Translations under genes and position numbers: made by a program | Notes under the pieces: model-generated | Seen by the model: only the letters and a program-made list of their open reading frames with translations | What the model was told of the DNA's origin: nothing | Databases searched by the model: none | In this document: positions 62,611 through 64,000 of the stretch, piece after piece | Position numbering within the stretch: position 1 is the first letter of the stretch | Layout: each line of letters begins with the position of its first letter | From: Burhinus oedicnemus | Taxonomy: Eukaryota; Chordata; Aves; Charadriiformes; Burhinidae | DNA length: 64,000 bases | Direction of reading: 5' to 3' | Assembly (NCBI GenBank): GCA_008921705.1 | Contig: VFFE01009182.1 | Span: 703,892 to 767,891, forward strand

Positions 62611-64000
62611 GCAAACTGAAGCAAACCATCAGTTTAGAAAGAGGTATCTCAGGGGACAGAAGGAACAAGACAACAGGAGTTTTCATTCAGTTAATTCAGT
62701 GGCCAGTTCAGCCCAAACCACGACAAAGATCAAGTCCAAATGTTAACTGTTTTGACAACAATGAATTATTCTTCAATGAACTGCATTCAAAATCTGAGCT
62801 CCTTAGTAAGAATACAGCCCCAGCTACACTTTTGACTGCTTTTCTTTTCCTGAATCTGCTACCACATTAAACATGCCTGACACAGTGTACTTGGCTTCTC
62901 TTTTTAAACATGTATAATGTTGACATTTGCAGGACTAAATATTTCAAGGAATGAAACTATCAAGTTTTAAATCTTTCTAATAAGCATTTAATTTTCAGCC
63001 AGTTGGAGAGACTGTTTAGAAGACAAGCTGGCAGAAAGCAAGGAAAACATCTTGTTTACGTCTTTCGTGTATATGTGTACTGTCACAATAAAATAAAAAA
63101 AAGAGAGAAAATGGTACAACAACCAGAAAGTTTGGTTGCAGTAGGCACTCGTACAACCCCTGTCTTGCTCAGTCATCCACTGTTCGGCTGCTCAGAAAAG
63201 TGTCCTCCTAGTCAGATCCTTCTCACATAAACAGTCACATGTATTCTCAAGACACTGAGACAATTTATCATGCCTTGTCCGTGTGGGTGCTCTCAGGAGC
63301 TATGTACAGCACTGCTGGTGAAGATGTCACACCGTATTGCATGGAACAGAAAGCAAGCGTGCTTACTATTCAAAGTCTTGTTCTTTAGCAGAAATACCAA
63401 AAAGCAAGACTCGCTCACCAGACTAAGCACTAAGGATTAGGTCAGGACTGCCTGTAGGCAGCACAGTATCGGAAGCTCTCCTAGGGGCCAGGCACAAGCA
63501 CAGAAGGAATCCAGTGGGACTACTCATACCTTTCATAGTAATCTGTTTCAAACATTTGAAATCACCATTACCCAGCCCTCAAAAGGGCTGACAAATTCAA
63601 ATGAAAACTGTCCAAAATTACTAACATGGTAACAGGCACTTAGGTAACCAAGCCAGCTATTCAGCTTGAGGCAACACAGTGGCAGTGGAAGGAGCTCTAC
63701 AGCCGCAATATTAAGAAATGTGCCTGCAGGCGTCTTTGAACAAATTCCCAAAGGCAATTTCTTCTTTTGCAAGCAGAATTACTGCAATCTAAAATGTCAG
63801 ATACCTTGCTTTTAAAGTCTTTTCATATGAAAGTGCTTAGTAGAAAAAAATGGGCAAATTACATGGTCACTCTTGCTTACCCAGCTAGAATGTATGAATA
63901 TTAATCCAGCTTTAAGCAAAACTTTTCAGTATCTACTTTTCAGCCACTCATCTGAAAACACTGGGAATACAAAGACAATAAAAGCTGATACATGCTGGTG

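Larger units (their letters stand above)
1..64000 (-). other. VPS13B: VPS13B gene body (partial, exons 4-12 and parts of introns 3 and 12)
   Basis: The whole window lies inside VPS13B, transcribed from high to low coordinates. VPS13 proteins are rod-like lipid-transfer proteins with a hydrophobic groove that move bulk phospholipid between membranes at contact sites; VPS13B acts at the Golgi and its loss causes Cohen syndrome in people (family knowledge). Identification rests on nine exons whose translations follow the known N-terminal order without a gap, including the motif GWVSWAWSFVPAIVSY in exon 8 and YVQSLIRRVVNNVNIVINN in exon 5. Human exon numbers are from memory; they agree with a reported human nonsense change at Gln407 in exon 9, which falls on the Q of LTEMQ here. 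Start codon, chorein helix and the C-terminal half are outside the window. Confidence 0.97.
33698..64000 (-). other. VPS13B: VPS13B intron 3, 3' part (at least 30 kb)
   Basis: The sequence upstream of exon 4 contains no match to the exon 2 or exon 3 peptides, so this is the 3' portion of a very long intron, as in mammals, where intron 3 is tens of kb. It holds CR1 fragments at 38215-39336, 47357-47572 and 48941-49583, a 20-bp triple repeat at 46441, a hairpin at 46857, homopolymers and one assembly gap at 52768-52787. The stretches 33930-38214, 39337-46440, 49584-52740 and 52811-62588 otherwise show nothing I can name. Confidence 0.8.

Noticed and set aside
33698..64000. VPS13B exons 2 and 3 in the right half of the window
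   Set aside because: I looked for minus-strand translations of the chorein segment (peptides such as LQLSLWGGDVVLSK and IHVPWTKLGSEPVV) and found none, so they lie beyond 64000.
1..64000. Intronic microRNAs miR-599 and miR-875, hosted by VPS13B in mammals
   Set aside because: In human they lie in a much later intron, and no matching hairpin or seed region was seen here.

Overview
This window is bird genomic DNA carrying one protein-coding gene, VPS13B (the Cohen-syndrome gene, a bridge-like lipid-transfer protein of the Golgi), on the minus strand. The avian call rests on several CR1 LINE fragments with the typical CR1 3' tail, on an LTR of a type I remember as abundant in Neoaves, and on exon translations that match the VPS13B N-terminal region closely. 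Species cannot be fixed from the sequence.

Nine consecutive coding exons are present. By length, phase and remembered human numbering they are exons 4 to 12, read from high to low coordinates: 33577-33697, 28642-28809, 27294-27475, 22662-22836, 12057-12325, 7441-7536, 6978-7100, 2399-2536 and 919-1006. All introns are GT-AG, all phases join, and there is no internal stop (1360 nt, 453 codons plus one base). Exons 1 to 3 (5' UTR, start codon, chorein helix) and exons 13 onward lie outside the window. About 30 kb at the right (33698-64000) is the 3' part of a very large intron 3, in which I found no exon.

The rest is AT-rich intron and mobile-element debris. Introns 8 and 10 each hold a direct-oriented CR1 copy, A at 4566-6921 and B at 9296-11138. 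Copy A is split by a solo LTR (5615-6756) with a clean 5-bp target duplication. Copy B is split by two later CR1 fragments, one inverted and one direct. Other CR1 pieces lie at 2961-3024, 38215-39336, 47357-47572 and 48941-49583. Two older LINE relics on the minus strand lie at 3575-3790 and 3850-4345.

The most notable signal is a mosaic identity pattern between copies A and B. Two blocks of 546 bp and 374 bp match at every base, including three shared stop codons. The segment between the blocks differs at about 14 of 63 sites and the 3' tails at about 17 of 148. This points to recent gene conversion (or an assembly chimera) rather than simple duplication. The two blocks flank exons 9 and 10 in direct orientation, so recombination between them would remove 73 codons in frame. 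I found no sign of a novel defence, toxin or enzymatic system.
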